Of a stretch of DNA of 64,000 nt, positions 1-12,500 are shown piece after piece. The position numbers and the translations under genes are program-made. The number at the start of each line of letters is the position of its first letter. Within the stretch, counting starts at the first letter, position 1. The stretch spans positions 1,984,015 through 2,048,014 of the forward strand of contig NC_060969.1 of assembly GCF_910589235.1 (NCBI RefSeq). The letters are read 5' to 3'. The notes under the pieces are model-generated. The model did no database searches and was not told where the DNA came from. It saw nothing but the letters and a program-made list of their open reading frames with translations. Origin of the DNA: Vespa crabro. Taxonomy: Eukaryota > Arthropoda > Insecta > Hymenoptera > Vespidae.

Positions 1-1990
1 CGCAGCTATATAATCAAATCCACGTCGATGAACAGCCGGTGCTATGAAAAGAGAAGGTTCCGATCCTAAATAGCAGGCCTCCAATTGTCCTTCCTCCGAG
101 AGTATAACGATTAAACCATCCAGATACTAAAAAATAAAATACATTACAAATTTCCTTCAATAATCTCTTGAACATATCATCCACGTAAGTTCAAAGGATC
201 TCAAGGTCAAGATCTGATTCCTGTTCGAAGTTTTATCAAGGTATATATTTGAGAATTAGCCTACTTCCGATTTTCTTTTTTTTTTTTTTTGCCAAACCCC
301 TTCCTCTTGCATTCCTTTTTTTTCTTTTTCTTTTTTCTTTTTTTTCTCCTTTTCGTTGTGCATTTGATTCGATTAATCTTGAGAATATATGTAGCTTGTG
401 TACGAGGGTGATAATAAGTCTGATTATCGAATCAGTTCTCGGTATTAAAGCAATTAGCCAGCAGTTCGCACTCTCTGTCCTCCGGAAAGACAACAATGGC
501 AACCTTGCTGGACGCTGCTGCGCATAGCGATAAGATAAAAGAACAGGCAGGACGATAATTACCGGCTTCTCGTCCTTCCCAGTACACCACCTCTTGCCTC
601 TTCCTATCTTTCGTTATTTTTCCTTCTTTTTTTCTTTTTTTTTTGCTTCGTTTTCTTTTTCTTTTTCTCTTTCTCACCGTTCCCACTCTACCACCCCCCC
701 CCCGCCTCCCCGACCCCGAGTACCCCTCTTCACTTTCAATGTTCTTTTTTTTTTTCTTTTTCTTCTTCTATCGTTCTCTTTCCATCGTCAGATCTCTTTC
801 CTCGTCAGAAAAGATTAATGATCCTTTGGAGCTAATGTAGAAATGATGCTCTTACAAGAGATCAGATATCGCGTTATGTCGATACGACATAACATATAAA
901 ACGCAATGATTTTACCTGAAAATGTGCTCTAGTTACGGCTACCGGAACGAACGGTAGCTGTGCCGACCACTTGAGAGTTGTACCCTCGTAAATCATCAAG
1001 GTGCTTGTATCGGCAATTACGAACACCATCAGTTTCCCATCCGGTTCTACGCATGAAAGAAAAATTTTGTTTTCCTTTAAGTATCATTAGCATTTACTTT
1101 ACATACCTTACCTAGTGAACGCGTATTTTATTTTATTTCATTTTATTTCGCTTTACTTTGGTTTAGTTTGGTTTAGTTTAGTTTAGTTTAATTTGGTTTA
1201 TTTTCTAAATTACGTCGCTCACCAGTCATTGATCACTTTCATTTAAAATATATTATTAGAGGACAATTTTTATTAATTTACATTTGATTCGACTTATTTC
1301 ATATTATATTTTCTTTCCTTTTATTTTTTCATCTCTCTCTCTCTCTCTCTCTTTCTCTCTTCTCTTTCGTTCTTTCCTTCTTTCTTTTTTTCGTTCTTTG
1401 TTTCTTATGAAAATTATGATTTACCTATGACGTAAGCGTGAAAACAAAGTGCTTTGTAGTCGAGCCTTTTTGTGTACTTTAACGAAGCACCAGTGTCCTT
1501 GAAGCAGTAAAGATTTTTCTCCCCGAGAACGACGATCCCGATCTCGAAACTGCTCAAGGTAACAGCACCGATATCGACTACAGCCTCTCCTATGTTGTAA
1601 CTCCATTCTGGTTCCAAGCTCTTTGCCGCTTCGTTCTTCGTTTCTCCATCCTTTTGATTTCTTCCAAACTCTGCTATATTTTGATACCTAAAGAACATTC
1701 ACGTTATTATTAATTTTTGAGATAAAATGAAAGTAGCAAACGAATACGAAATAACATTAGCAAAAGTTAACAAATTTTATTTTCTTTTTTTTCGTTTTCG
1801 TAAATCCTTCATTTTTTCTCTCTTTTTTTTGGGGGGGGGGAGGGGGGAGGGGAAATTATTTGCAGACAAAAAAGAGAGGTCAAGTAAAAGGTAAATAATT
1901 GTTAACAATTTTGTTGAATAGGATGGAGAAAGGCAAATTCCAAGTATATGTACTCGAGTGTGACGTATACTTGAATTCAAAGAGCACACG

Positions 1991-2025
<35 letters not shown>

Positions 2026-2032
2026 CAGAGAA

Positions 2033-2063
<31 letters not shown>

Positions 2064-2541
2064 AAGAGAAAAAGAGAGAAAGAGAGAGAGACAGAGAAAA
2101 ACAATGGACTCCCATCATCGTCAGGTAAGTTACCTGGAAGCGTAAGCAAGAGATACCTATGTATATAAGTACATGCCTGTAGCATTCGAGGATCCACGAG
2201 CAATTCGAAGTGACGAAGACGTCGTTCCGCGAAATGTAAACGATCGGTTCGGGCAACAGACGATTCCTTAGAAGTTGACTGAAGGCATAAGCTTCTTGCT
2301 CGTAAAAGAATAAAGTTCCGTCCAAGTATTGAACGCATAAGAAGTCTCTGCCACGTACACCACCGAATGGACCAACTACGAGGGATGCTGGAAAGCGTGG
2401 TAATCTGTGTTCGTAAGCAATTTCCAGATTACATTGATCTCCTAGAAAATAAATAGAAATATATGTAATATAAATCGATTATAGGACGATGAATGAAATA
2501 CTTAAAGCTAAAAAAAAAAAAGACTAAAAAAAAAATAAATA

Positions 2542-2584
<43 letters not shown>

Positions 2585-4206
2585 GTAATAATAATAAAAA
2601 AAATAACAAGAATAAATCTTCGTTAAGAAATATTAAGAAAGATAAGAAAAGCAATCATCATAATATATTATTTGTATCGTCCTCAATGACTCCTTGATAC
2701 TCATTAAAAGATTTTACTCGTCGACACATTCACTAAACAACCAGCAGAAAAAGCAGAAGAAGAAGAAGAAGAAGAAGAAGGAGTCAAGAAAACGAACAAA
2801 CGTGATTCCTGTCTGTTATATAGGTCAAGCGGATTCATTGCGGCCGCATTTGCGTGTATATTTGTACTTCGGGTGCACGTTTTACGAGATCGTTATACCT
2901 TAACGCGCGAGAACAGGGACGGTAAAGAGAGAAGGAATGACAATATCGTACGATCAATGAAATAAGATCGTTATGCGTATATATATGTATATATATATAT
3001 ATATACATATGTATGTACGTATATATGTATGTGTATATATAGATATCTCTACGTATCTACGTTTATTTACATAAATACGTAACAGTAATAATTTATATCT
3101 AACGCGCCATCGACGCCATCGCCATATTGAAAAGGCGCGCTATACGAATCGAGCAAGAAAAAAAATGACGACACAAAGTCTATGCTTTTATTACGCCGAA
3201 TTATCCTAGAATAACGACTGACCAGTGAATTTAACGATATTACATAGCTCCAGGCATACTCGTGAAAGCAGCCTTAAGGCATTTCAAATAAAACTTATAA
3301 CAGAATCTAAGTATACACAGGCTACACACAAATACATAGAGGAAGAAACGCCGCCAACCTACATACATTTGTATACATATATATACATACATACATACAT
3401 ATATATATATATATAGATACACACATACATACATACACGTTCCAAGAGATGCGATCGCTACCTGTGCACGCTTTCAGCATATAATGCAGTTACGAAATAC
3501 ACGAGCACAACAGCCTCCGGCAAATCTTTTGAGAGCTAAGATTTTTATTAATTATCCATAAGAAATAACTTTCGATTCAATAACGACATCGTCTAAAGAT
3601 TTCCCTATCGATCTTGAAGAGGCCATTAAACGAATGGATGTCAAGAAACGTACATGTAAAAACATTGAAAATCAATTGAATATTTTTGCGTAATCGTTGA
3701 TTTTTATACTAACCATGTTCGATAGATCCCTTTGTCAATGCAACCGTGTAAACTATAAGCTTGCTCGATGTTAATACTGCCAGACGAGTATCTTGGGAAC
3801 CACTGAAACGATATTTTTTGAATTATAAAACATATCTGACGAACAAATCGAAACAATTTAAAAAAAAAGAAAAAAAATATGGAGGAAAGGTAAGTCACGT
3901 GATAGTAAAACGGTTACGGTGTAACACTCACGATACTAATTTTCCCGCCTTTATGTCGACGATACAATCACCGAGTTTTGTTTCGGTCATAAGATCGATA
4001 GATTTGTAACCCGTCGAAGATTTTGTTTCGTCCTGCCATTGAGATGATAAATTATATATCCTTAAATATCCTTGATGACTGCCAATTACGACGCAATCCT
4101 TTCTGTCGTCTTCAAATAAAGAAACCACAAGGAGACTCGATCGATCGAACGTCTCGTTTGATCCACATTTCGTTCTCCACCATTCTTTCGTTTTAAATAA
4201 TGACAT
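1..4206 (-). CDS. BBS9: BBS9 / PTHB1, BBSome subunit (partial, 5' half; six exons)
   Basis: Exons in transcript order: 4206-3932, 3802-3714, 2441-2177, 1687-1425, 1046-916, 126-<1; phases agree throughout and give 383 residues before the window ends. The first residues (MSLFKTKEWW), the GSHQGYLRIY segment and later LGEKNLYCFKD and LKWSAQLPF(V)PVAV stretches match the N-terminal beta-propeller of PTHB1. BBS9 is a core subunit of the BBSome, the coat that moves membrane proteins through primary cilia; in insects cilia occur in sensory neurons and, in many species, sperm. The family is about 880 residues, so the C-terminal half lies beyond the left edge. The exon 3 donor appears to be GC rather than GT (TACAG|GCATGT); the GT four bases further on would break the frame. 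It diverges from DCTN5. Identity is confident; the exon 3 boundary is inferred. Confidence 0.93.
1331..1366. repeat. (CT)n tract in BBS9 intron 4
   Basis: Mostly CT dinucleotides with occasional TTT; flanked by T-rich sequence. Confidence 0.85.
1991..2100. repeat. (GAAA)n/(GA)n purine tract in BBS9 intron 3
   Basis: About 110 bp of GAAA units passing into GA units, all-purine on the plus strand. Confidence 0.9.
2541..2597. repeat. (AAT)n microsatellite in BBS9 intron 2
   Basis: About 19 AAT units with one AGT interruption. Confidence 0.9.
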
Positions 4207-4311
4207 TTTATTTAATTTTCAATCGTTGGATAACAAAAGTCACGCGTACGATACAACTTTAATATACGATACAACGAAATCTTACTTTTACTTTGGACGA
4301 CTACGAACTAC

Positions 4312-4325
4312 GTTGCTATGACGGT
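4312..4325 (-). promoter_or_regulatory. RFX X-box-like site upstream of BBS9
   Basis: On the minus strand this reads ACCGTCATAGCAAC. The 3' half and spacer (AT-AGCAAC) match the X-box (GTNRCC-N(0-3)-RGYAAC) exactly; the 5' half matches poorly. It lies 106 bp upstream of the BBS9 start codon, where X-boxes of ciliary genes are usually found. Confidence 0.4.
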
Positions 4326-4663
4326 GTATTTTCAAAACACAAAGTCGATTGTAATTGGTTATCCTATTACAATCTAATACGCTTACCCTATGAGTGTTTA
4401 CCTATAGATTATTTTCGATTGATAGCATGAAAATTATAGGTTTATACATGCTAGTAAGAGAGTATATATATATGTGCGTTTGTTACTTACTATCTATTTG
4501 ATTACGAGACTTCACTTTTAATTGTCATCTCGAATACACGACAAATTTTATATACAATCGAATTTATTTCATTGATTTAAATTATAAATAAAAATTTTAC
4601 AGATCTCTGTAAATATTGTCTATCCTTAATGGCCAATGTTTTCGATCGATTTTTCACGCCACG

Positions 4664-4673
4664 AGCGCCATCT
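4664..4673 (+). promoter_or_regulatory. AGCGCCATCT promoter motif (CTCF-core-like)
   Basis: The 10-mer AGCGCCATCT lies 158 bp upstream of the DCTN5 start. The identical 10-mer is found 55 bp upstream of PSMD5 (51041-51050), and its 9-base core occurs inverted in the SLC17 promoter (21013-21021). It resembles the core of insect CTCF sites (AGRTGGCGC); binding is inferred. Confidence 0.4.
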
Positions 4674-4830
4674 GATAGCGATATTTGAAAGGTCCAAACT
4701 AACCTTTTAAATCCCAGTATTACGTAGACGAAGCAACTAATAATTAATGTTAACAAGTGATTTATATAGAATAATAAATTAGTTTCTTGTATATATAAAG
4801 TGATCGATCATAAATATTGCCTACGTCGTC

Positions 4831-5592
4831 ATGGAGCCCCAAGATATTTATTACAATATAGCTGAATACGTCGAAACGGTAATAAATTGTCAAATAAAAT
4901 TATTATACAAGAACATAACCTCTTATATTTATATTACAGGCTTCAGGAAATAAAGTGAGTAGACAGACTGTTCTTTGTGGATCGCAGAATATAGTACTGC
5001 ATGGAAAGGTAATAGTACAATCAGATGCTATAATCAGAGGGGATTTAGCAAATGTAAAGGTTGGTCGATACTGTATTATTAGCAAGAATGCTGTAATACG
5101 ACCACCTTTTAAAAAATTTAGTAGGGGGTTTGTACATTCTTGCACCTCTTTCGTCAGTATTTAATACAGATTGCTGTATACTTAAAGGATTATCCTTTTT
5201 GGATAGGGTTGCCTTCTTTCCATTAACTATGGGTGATCATGTATTTGTGGGAGAAAGGGCTGTTGTCAATGCTGCACTAGTCGGTTCATATGTATACATT
5301 GGAAAAAATGCAGTAATAGTACGTATCTGCTTGATAATTGGTAAAAAGTAATTATTAATTGATATCTTTTATACCAATTATTTATATTGAATAGGGGAGA
5401 CGGTCGATATTAAAGGATTGTTGTTACATTGAGGATGGTGCAGTAGTACCACCAGAAACAATAGTTCCATCTTTTACTAGATTTTCTGGAAGTCCTGCTG
5501 TATGTATAGAGGACTTACCCGAATGTACTCTAGATCTTATGTTAGATTTTACAAAAAATTACTATCAACACTTTTTACCCGCACGAATGTAA
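4831..5592 (+). CDS. DCTN5: Dynactin subunit 5 (p25)
   Basis: Exons 4831-4878, 4940-5127, 5207-5318 and 5395-5592 sum to 546 bp, 181 residues, against about 182 in mammals. The segments ASGNKVSRQ, LCGSQNIVLHGK, IIRGDLANVKVGRYC and VIRPPFKKFSRG are near identical to known DCTN5, as is the C-terminal SYY/NYYQ-FLP region. The protein is a left-handed beta-helix of hexapeptide repeats that sits with p27, p62 and Arp11 at the pointed end of the dynactin Arp1 filament and helps cargo attachment to dynein in the cytoplasm. All introns are short (61-79 bp) with GT-AG ends; the exon 2 donor is the unusual GTTTGT. The gene is divergent from BBS9 and its stop lies 148 bp from the stop of the downstream receptor gene, so the 3' ends converge closely. 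Confidence 0.97.
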
Positions 5593-5740
5593 TATATAAA
5601 AATGTATATATGTTAATTTTGTATTTATATTATTTTATATTTCTTTTTTATAATATAATTATTTATATTGCTATAGAGTTAAAGCACTAATTATCAAATA
5701 ATAATGAATTCAAAGGAAAATATAGGCAATAATTTTTCAA

Positions 5741-8219
5741 CTAAGGTGTAAGAACTTGACTATCATTGTCAATTGCCTCCATATCTTCTCTAATATCTTT
5801 CATTTTTGATTTTTGCCTGTAAATAATTAAATTTGAATAATAAAATTTAAATTACTTACTAATTTAAATTTAAAATACAAATCATAATATAGATAAGTAT
5901 TACATTCTATGCCACAGAAGTTCCATAGCTAGTACAAAAAAAGTGATAATTATGCCACATCCCATTATCACCAATGCAAAGTGACTTTCAGTAAATCCTA
6001 TGCTTATGAAACTCATGTGACCATCACATTTGGGCTTTCTTGTATATAAACGTCTCTCTTCTCGATATTTTAAACCAGTTTCTTGTATTATTAAAGCACT
6101 GTAAAAAGTCATATATTTTAATACATAAATATTACATCATATGAATTAGTACATTATGCAAAAATAAAATTTATACCTATTTTTAAAAATTTCCAAATAT
6201 GGAGATTGTGTTTGAATGATAAAGAGTGGATAAAGTACATTTAAAAAATTGATAGCAGTTAAGCCACATTTTTCATCCTCTTGAAAAGTTTCTTGTATTA
6301 TTTTATAAACAGTACCAACTTCACCATGAAAAGCAAAGAGCTCATCTCTTATTTTTTGAACACCTTGTTCAATAGACATCCAAGAAGATTTTTTACCCTT
6401 TGGTTCAATTTTTTCATCTATGAGAGTCCTTCTTATTGGATCCTTAAAAGACTGTTATAAAAAAAAATAAATATTTTCTAGTAAGCTCATCTTGTTATAT
6501 ATAAAATTTGTCTTATAAAATTTGCAGAGATTTTAAATACTCACATTAAAATAGTATCGATTATATACAGCATCTTGTACACCTAGTTTTAATGGACTAT
6601 TATAAAGATCAGTAACCGTTTGAATAGAATTTGTCGTTGATTGAAGCAAAGCAACAATATTTGCTGTATAAGAAGTGTACAGACTCAATGCAGCTATCAA
6701 TAACATTAAGGTGACAATACGTGAAGGAATTTGATAAGGTTCATAAGCATATCCTATAACAATTAAATTGTAGAAACTAATAAAATAATTCATTTTAATT
6801 TATTAAGAACGAACACCTTGTTGGAAAAATGCTCCAAGAATAACCAATATATCATCGCCAATAGTTGGCTTGCCAGGATTCATCTGTTTCCAATATATCG
6901 CAGACTTTGCTGATGCTCCGCAATTATATTCCCATTTCATAGATATAAAGAGTAAAGTAATAATGAGAAGAATGAGGACACCAATAGCTATCCAAACCGA
7001 ACGATGAAAAGGCAAGACAAATATGTTGCTTACTGTCGAAAGCAATGGTTGTCGAAATATAAAACGTGATCTACATTAAAAAAAAAAAAAAAAAATGAAA
7101 AATATATAACATTATTATAGATTAAAAAATTCGAGAAAAGAAAAAAAAATGTATGAAATTAATTTACATAATGAATGTTTCTTTTTATACGCTAGTGTAT
7201 GAATATTGCATATCACCGGGCGTTAGTAACATCGATCACCACTGGGTAGCATTGAATGTTTATAAATCTTACGGTAGATTTAAAATTTGATTTAAAATTT
7301 TATTTAAATCTACGTAACAAATAAATGGTAAAAAATTTGAAATCAATAAAAAATAAATAAAATAAAATGCAATATAGGAAATTTGAATCCGATTGATCGC
7401 AAAAAAACGTATAAATATACGTGAAGATATTTTACCCAGTATGCGTGTAAAGTTGTATATATTTAACTATTCCTATTCGTTCTTTTATAAAAAAAGTTCC
7501 AGTTCCTCCGAAATCAATTTCACGACGTTGCAACATGCCGGTCATACCATTCCACGATCCATTTTCATCACGATAACCCCATGTATCTGCTATATTGAAT
7601 GTTACCCTGAAACGAACGATACAATTTTTAATTGAAAGTATCGGATATTTTTCTTTTATCTTTTCACGTCGATCTTTCTCCATTAATTATATGGAATTTA
7701 AGAACCAAATTAAAAATGATACTTACGTCGCATTCATTCGATTTACCAAATGAAGTACACATGAATAACCAGCCTTCGTAACTGGATCTATATGTTTATT
7801 GTGATAATCAGTTAAATGATTGATCGTGTCTGGATCTGTCATCTATCAAAAAGGAAAAAAAAAATATAGAGAAATAAGAAGAGAAATGTATACTCATTTA
7901 ATATAGAAGCTTGTGGAAATAAAGCAATGCTTAAAAAAAAAAAGAAAAAAAGAAAAAAAAACGAGTATGTTTAAGTGTTAAAAAAGAAAAAAGAATAGAG
8001 AAGTAAAAAATGATTCATCGAAAAAATATCTTATCACTAAAACACGATTATCTGATTGTAACTAAATTTAAAGTTAATCGAATTTAGGATAAGCTCTACG
8101 CGAAATAGTTCTTGATATCTCAAATAAATTGAATGTAATCTATTCGAAAGATAATTTTCGATAACGATATTGTGCAATTTCTAAAGTAAATGGAATTAGA
8201 TATATTCTCTCTTTGTCTT

Positions 8220-8294
<75 letters not shown>

Positions 8295-9337
8295 CCTAAG
8301 ATTCAATGAAATCTTCAATAAATACATAAAAGAATTATTTTTAATTATCTCACTCGTTTCATATCATCACGTTGATATTAAACTACTATGAGATAAACAA
8401 CTTATTGCTTATCATATAAAAAAAAAAGAAAGAAAGAGAATAAAAAGCTTTAATATACCACGAGACAGGATTTAAGTGGAGTAAGCTGAAGATTTCTTCG
8501 TCTACGGGATGCTGGATCATAATTTTTCATAACGATCCCACGTGTAAACGACCAATTTCCACGATCCTCTAAAATTACATCTCGATAAGGACTAGGACGA
8601 TATATTGATAATAGTTCTAGAAAATTCTTTTTAATCCTTCGTGCTATAATAACGTCGCTGTCCGGATAAATAGTAAAATTACGAAATGTTTTCATTATAA
8701 ATTGTAGATCCTTCGTATTTAATATTGTCCTTGAATCTTTCAAAAATAACCATTTTGTCGGAGCAACGAACATTCTTTTAGAATTTGCCTGAATTGAAAA
8801 TAATCTATAAACATTTAATCACAAATTAACATAACAATGCATTTTATCTCTTATACGTTTTACCTCATTTAAGATGTCTATTGCACGGTCACAATCGAGA
8901 TTGATAACATACAAATTTCTGTGTTCTAAATTATCATAAATTTTAGGATCGAGCCGATCGAATTCATTTCGAATATCATGTAACAGATGTCTTTTCGACA
9001 TTTCCTTTGATAAGCCGATTATATCGTCTGATTTTGTTTATTCAGTAAATCCATTGAGATAAAAAAAATTTTTGATGATTATGACATTAGTGATATAATT
9101 GTAATATTATATAATAATAATAATAATAAGAAGAAGAAGAAGAAGAAGAATAACAATACAATTATTACCTTTAGAAAAGCATAAACGTGCAGATATTCTT
9201 GACGGTGGAAAAAGATGAAAAGTGGCGTCTACGATGAATTTCGAAAGAATATCATTCGTTTTCCATGAAAATTCGGAAGATCCCTCGATGGCATAAGAAT
9301 TAGATAGAAGAATTACAAGGAGGAGTAACAATAACAT
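5741..9337 (-). CDS. Ionotropic receptor, IR75-type chemosensory receptor
   Basis: Ten exons in transcript order: 9337-9169, 9027-8864, 8788-8459, 7842-7727, 7606-7436, 7070-6817, 6753-6545, 6451-6177, 6098-5904, 5816-5741; 1959 bp, 652 residues. A leucine-rich signal peptide is followed by an N-terminal region, ligand-binding lobe S1 with GWNGM-type and GGTGTFF motifs (about 278-299), M1 (about 342-358), the pore loop ending QQG (about 400-402), the SYTAN motif of M3 (about 429-433), lobe S2, and M4 (about 602-624). This is the full layout of a divergent insect glutamate-receptor relative; SRFIFRQP and the S1 pattern resemble the IR75 clade, which in flies detects acids and amines together with the co-receptor IR8a. 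By eye a lysine (about 301) stands where true glutamate receptors have the ligand-binding arginine. The exact clade member is not determined. Confidence 0.92.
8209..8290. repeat. (TC)n microsatellite in IR intron 3
   Basis: About 80 bp of CT units with scattered TTT interruptions, between the exons ending 8459 and starting 7842. Confidence 0.9.
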
Positions 9338-9511
9338 TGTGTTGTCCTTCGAATACGTAAACTTTCCTTCGATAAATCGTAAAATATCATTAAAATCTAT
9401 AGTATAAAGTCATAAACACCGAGGGCACAGCGTTTAAGTATGTATAATACATACGATTAACGTGGAACGGAATAATAAAACGACAAAAGAGACTTTTCTA
9501 TGCTAAGTTCA

Positions 9512-9556
<45 letters not shown>

Positions 9557-12500
9557 GATTTAAAGTTAGTCGAGAATTTAGAAAGAATAGAGTTACGTCA
9601 TAGTGGTACAAACCTTCGATATTTCAATTTTCTTTTGTTTTCTGGTTTTCTTTTTTTTTTTTTTTTGTTTTTCTTTTTTTTTCTTCTTCTACTCTTTTAT
9701 TCTTTCTTTCTTTCCTTTTTCTCTCTTTACAAAATACCGTTTCATTATATACTATGCCGTAATATTCCAGATTTAGCAAATTATATTCTCAAACAGATAA
9801 TTTCGTTCTAATGACTCGGATAGATATATTATTTGGACGTTTACTGTTAGAAAAGTATCGCAGCTGTGTTTGTTCACACGAGAGAAATTATTTTTTTATT
9901 AGCCGAACTATATAACGCTTATAACTCTAGGAGAATTAATAGATCGAGGATATGTAATTTTTGTTACGATGAAAATTCTAACGTAAGAATTGTAAGAAAG
10001 ATGTAATAGCAGATTAGAGAAGACAGTAAGAAAATCATTGGAGACACGAGAACGTATCGTGTACTTTCACCATGCACGGAACTATTCTTTGTGTTGCATT
10101 TTTTTTTTCTTTCTCTTCTTTTCTTTCTTCTCTTTTTTATTTTTTCTTCTTCTCCTTTTTCTTCTTCTTTCTTACTTTCTTTATGTAATAACACATTTCC
10201 CACGAAACGAATTATCTTGTTATATAGAGAAAGAGGAATAAGATAATCGACAAATTTTTTTGTTTTATCAGACACACACACACACACGCACACACACACG
10301 CACACACACACACGCGCATACACGCACGCGTGCATATAAACATAAATACATATGAGGAAAAAGAAATATATACGAAAAAAAAAAAAAAAATTGTGAAAAC
10401 ATCGCATTTGCGATATGTCATTCTTAATTAAATTGCATTGGTGACAATGACAATCATAAAAAAAGAAGGCAATAAAATATTAACGGTTATAATTCATGTC
10501 TGAAAAGAAATAAGAAAAGAGAAAATTATTTGAAAATATCGAAATTCAACGAATTGACGTGATGGAATGCGCGGAATTAAAATTTCCCATAATTTCTTTC
10601 GTTTCATGATATACGCCTCTGTTACTGAATGATTAACTATAAATCCCTTTTTCTTTTTTTCTTTCTTTCTTGCTTTTTTTCTCTTTTGTTTCACCTTTGT
10701 CATTTATATTATTTATCGTGTTAACAATTATTGCTGCTCGTAAAACGATTATATTCTGAGTTTTCGACACGTTGATATCACGTAAACAGGATTTTCTACT
10801 TTCGAGGAAACAAGAGGGCTACCAGAACGAAGGAGAAATCGTTTTTGCTTGTGAAATATGCAATGTATATATATATATATCGTTATCGGCATATAATATA
10901 ATCTTCGTGTTAATTATCGTGACTTGATTATCAAGACAACTTTTAATAGACGACGAGAATGACAATCGATGACGATGCATTAAACATTATTAAACATTAT
11001 GCAAGTTTAAACGATACTATATTAAACGAGGATAACACGTGATATTTTCTACGATCGTTATATTTTTTATTTTTCGTTTTAAAAATTTTCTTCGTTTGCG
11101 GAAACGATGATAAAACATTTATACGTCAAGGATATGTTATGTTACATCGTTGTAAAATTAGAAAAGTAAAGTTTCGAGTTATGACCGAACGTTCTCGTTC
11201 GATCGCGTGATGACTCGGTGATTGGCACGTGAGGCGAAGCTATCTAAAAATTTCTTATCATCTTATCGGCATTTGTTCAGGGGGGAAAGAACAATCAAGT
11301 CGACAAAAACATAGATACATGCGCATATCTCACAAAGAAGCTTATTACTTCTTATTGTTTTCAACTTCTCTGTATTAATCTCTCTTTTGTTCTCTTATTT
11401 GTTTTATTCATCTTTTTTCTTTTTTCTTTCTTTTTTTTTTTTGTTCTTTCCTCTTCTTCATTCGATTAAAATCAAACGAATTCAATCCGATTCGTAAATT
11501 TTCAGATAAATTGATCGATCAATCAGAAATTTATCACAGAGTGTTAAATATTATAATATGATTGATAATTTTTCTTGAAAGAATTTTTAAATATTTCCTT
11601 GTTGAGAAAAATTGTAAAATATTTCTTATTATTTCCTCGTCAGGAATTTTCAATATTGTTCTTTACAATTAGAGTCATCTATATAAATATGTGTATACAT
11701 ACATAAATATTAAAATAAGTTTCCAATGAAACTTCGATATTATGTAATTCAAATAATGGCGGACAGGTAACAGAAAAGGATTTGTGTTTTCCTCATTGAA
11801 GGAATTGTCGGATAGACAATTTTAAATTGATTAAATTAAAAAATCATTCCATAAATTATATACAATATTTATTTTAATTTATTTTAGTTTATTTTAGTCT
11901 GCGTAAAATGAAAAAATATATGTATGCATTACAACCAAGTTGGAAAAAAATGATCATTTTCGAAAGTGGGACTTGGTTCATAATACCATTTAAGTAATGT
12001 TCAATTAAACAAATTAATCTTTAATATATATTATTAGATGAAAATAAATTATCTTAAATTTGTTTCTTTAGGTTTTCCGGAATAGTTATATCTGACACGA
12101 TTTCATAAAAAAAAAGATAATGATCTGTTTTCGTTGCAATAATTAAATTTACATAAAGATCATATACTTCGATTAACAGGGTTAATGATTGACTAATAAT
12201 TTCACACTTTCTTGCACATAAACATATCGTATATATATATATGTTTTTTTTTTCTTTTTTTTCTTTCTTTTTTTTTTTTTTTTTTTTTTTAAACATACAA
12301 GAATAAAAGAGATATCGAAATACGAAAGAAATAGAAAGCGCGATAATATTAAAACCTAATGGAAAGTAAAGAAGCTCCGTATTAAAATATAATATTCAGT
12401 TCGTATAATATGCATTCAGAACGTATATTGCATTCCTCATAAAAAAAAAAAGAAAAAGAAAGGAAAAAAAAAGAAAAAAGAAAAAGTTTCCATTGTAGAA

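Larger units (their letters stand above)
4207..4830. promoter_or_regulatory. Shared divergent promoter interval of BBS9 and DCTN5
   Basis: 624 bp separates the two start codons, which face away from each other. It contains an RFX-like half-site at 4312-4325, an inverted CCAAT (ATTGG) near 4355, and the motif AGCGCCATCT at 4664-4673. There is no obvious TATA box at the expected distance from either start, which fits housekeeping genes. Function is inferred from position. Confidence 0.5.

Noticed and set aside
236..840. Open frames on both strands at the left end rich in Lys/Arg or Phe/Ser
   Set aside because: They are translations of poly-T and TTTC tracts inside a BBS9 intron, with no domain-like sequence.
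1777..2168. Long Leu/Ser and Glu/Arg/Lys-rich frames
   Set aside because: They read through the GAAA/GA tract next to BBS9 exon 3; only the exon 3 part is coding, in one frame.
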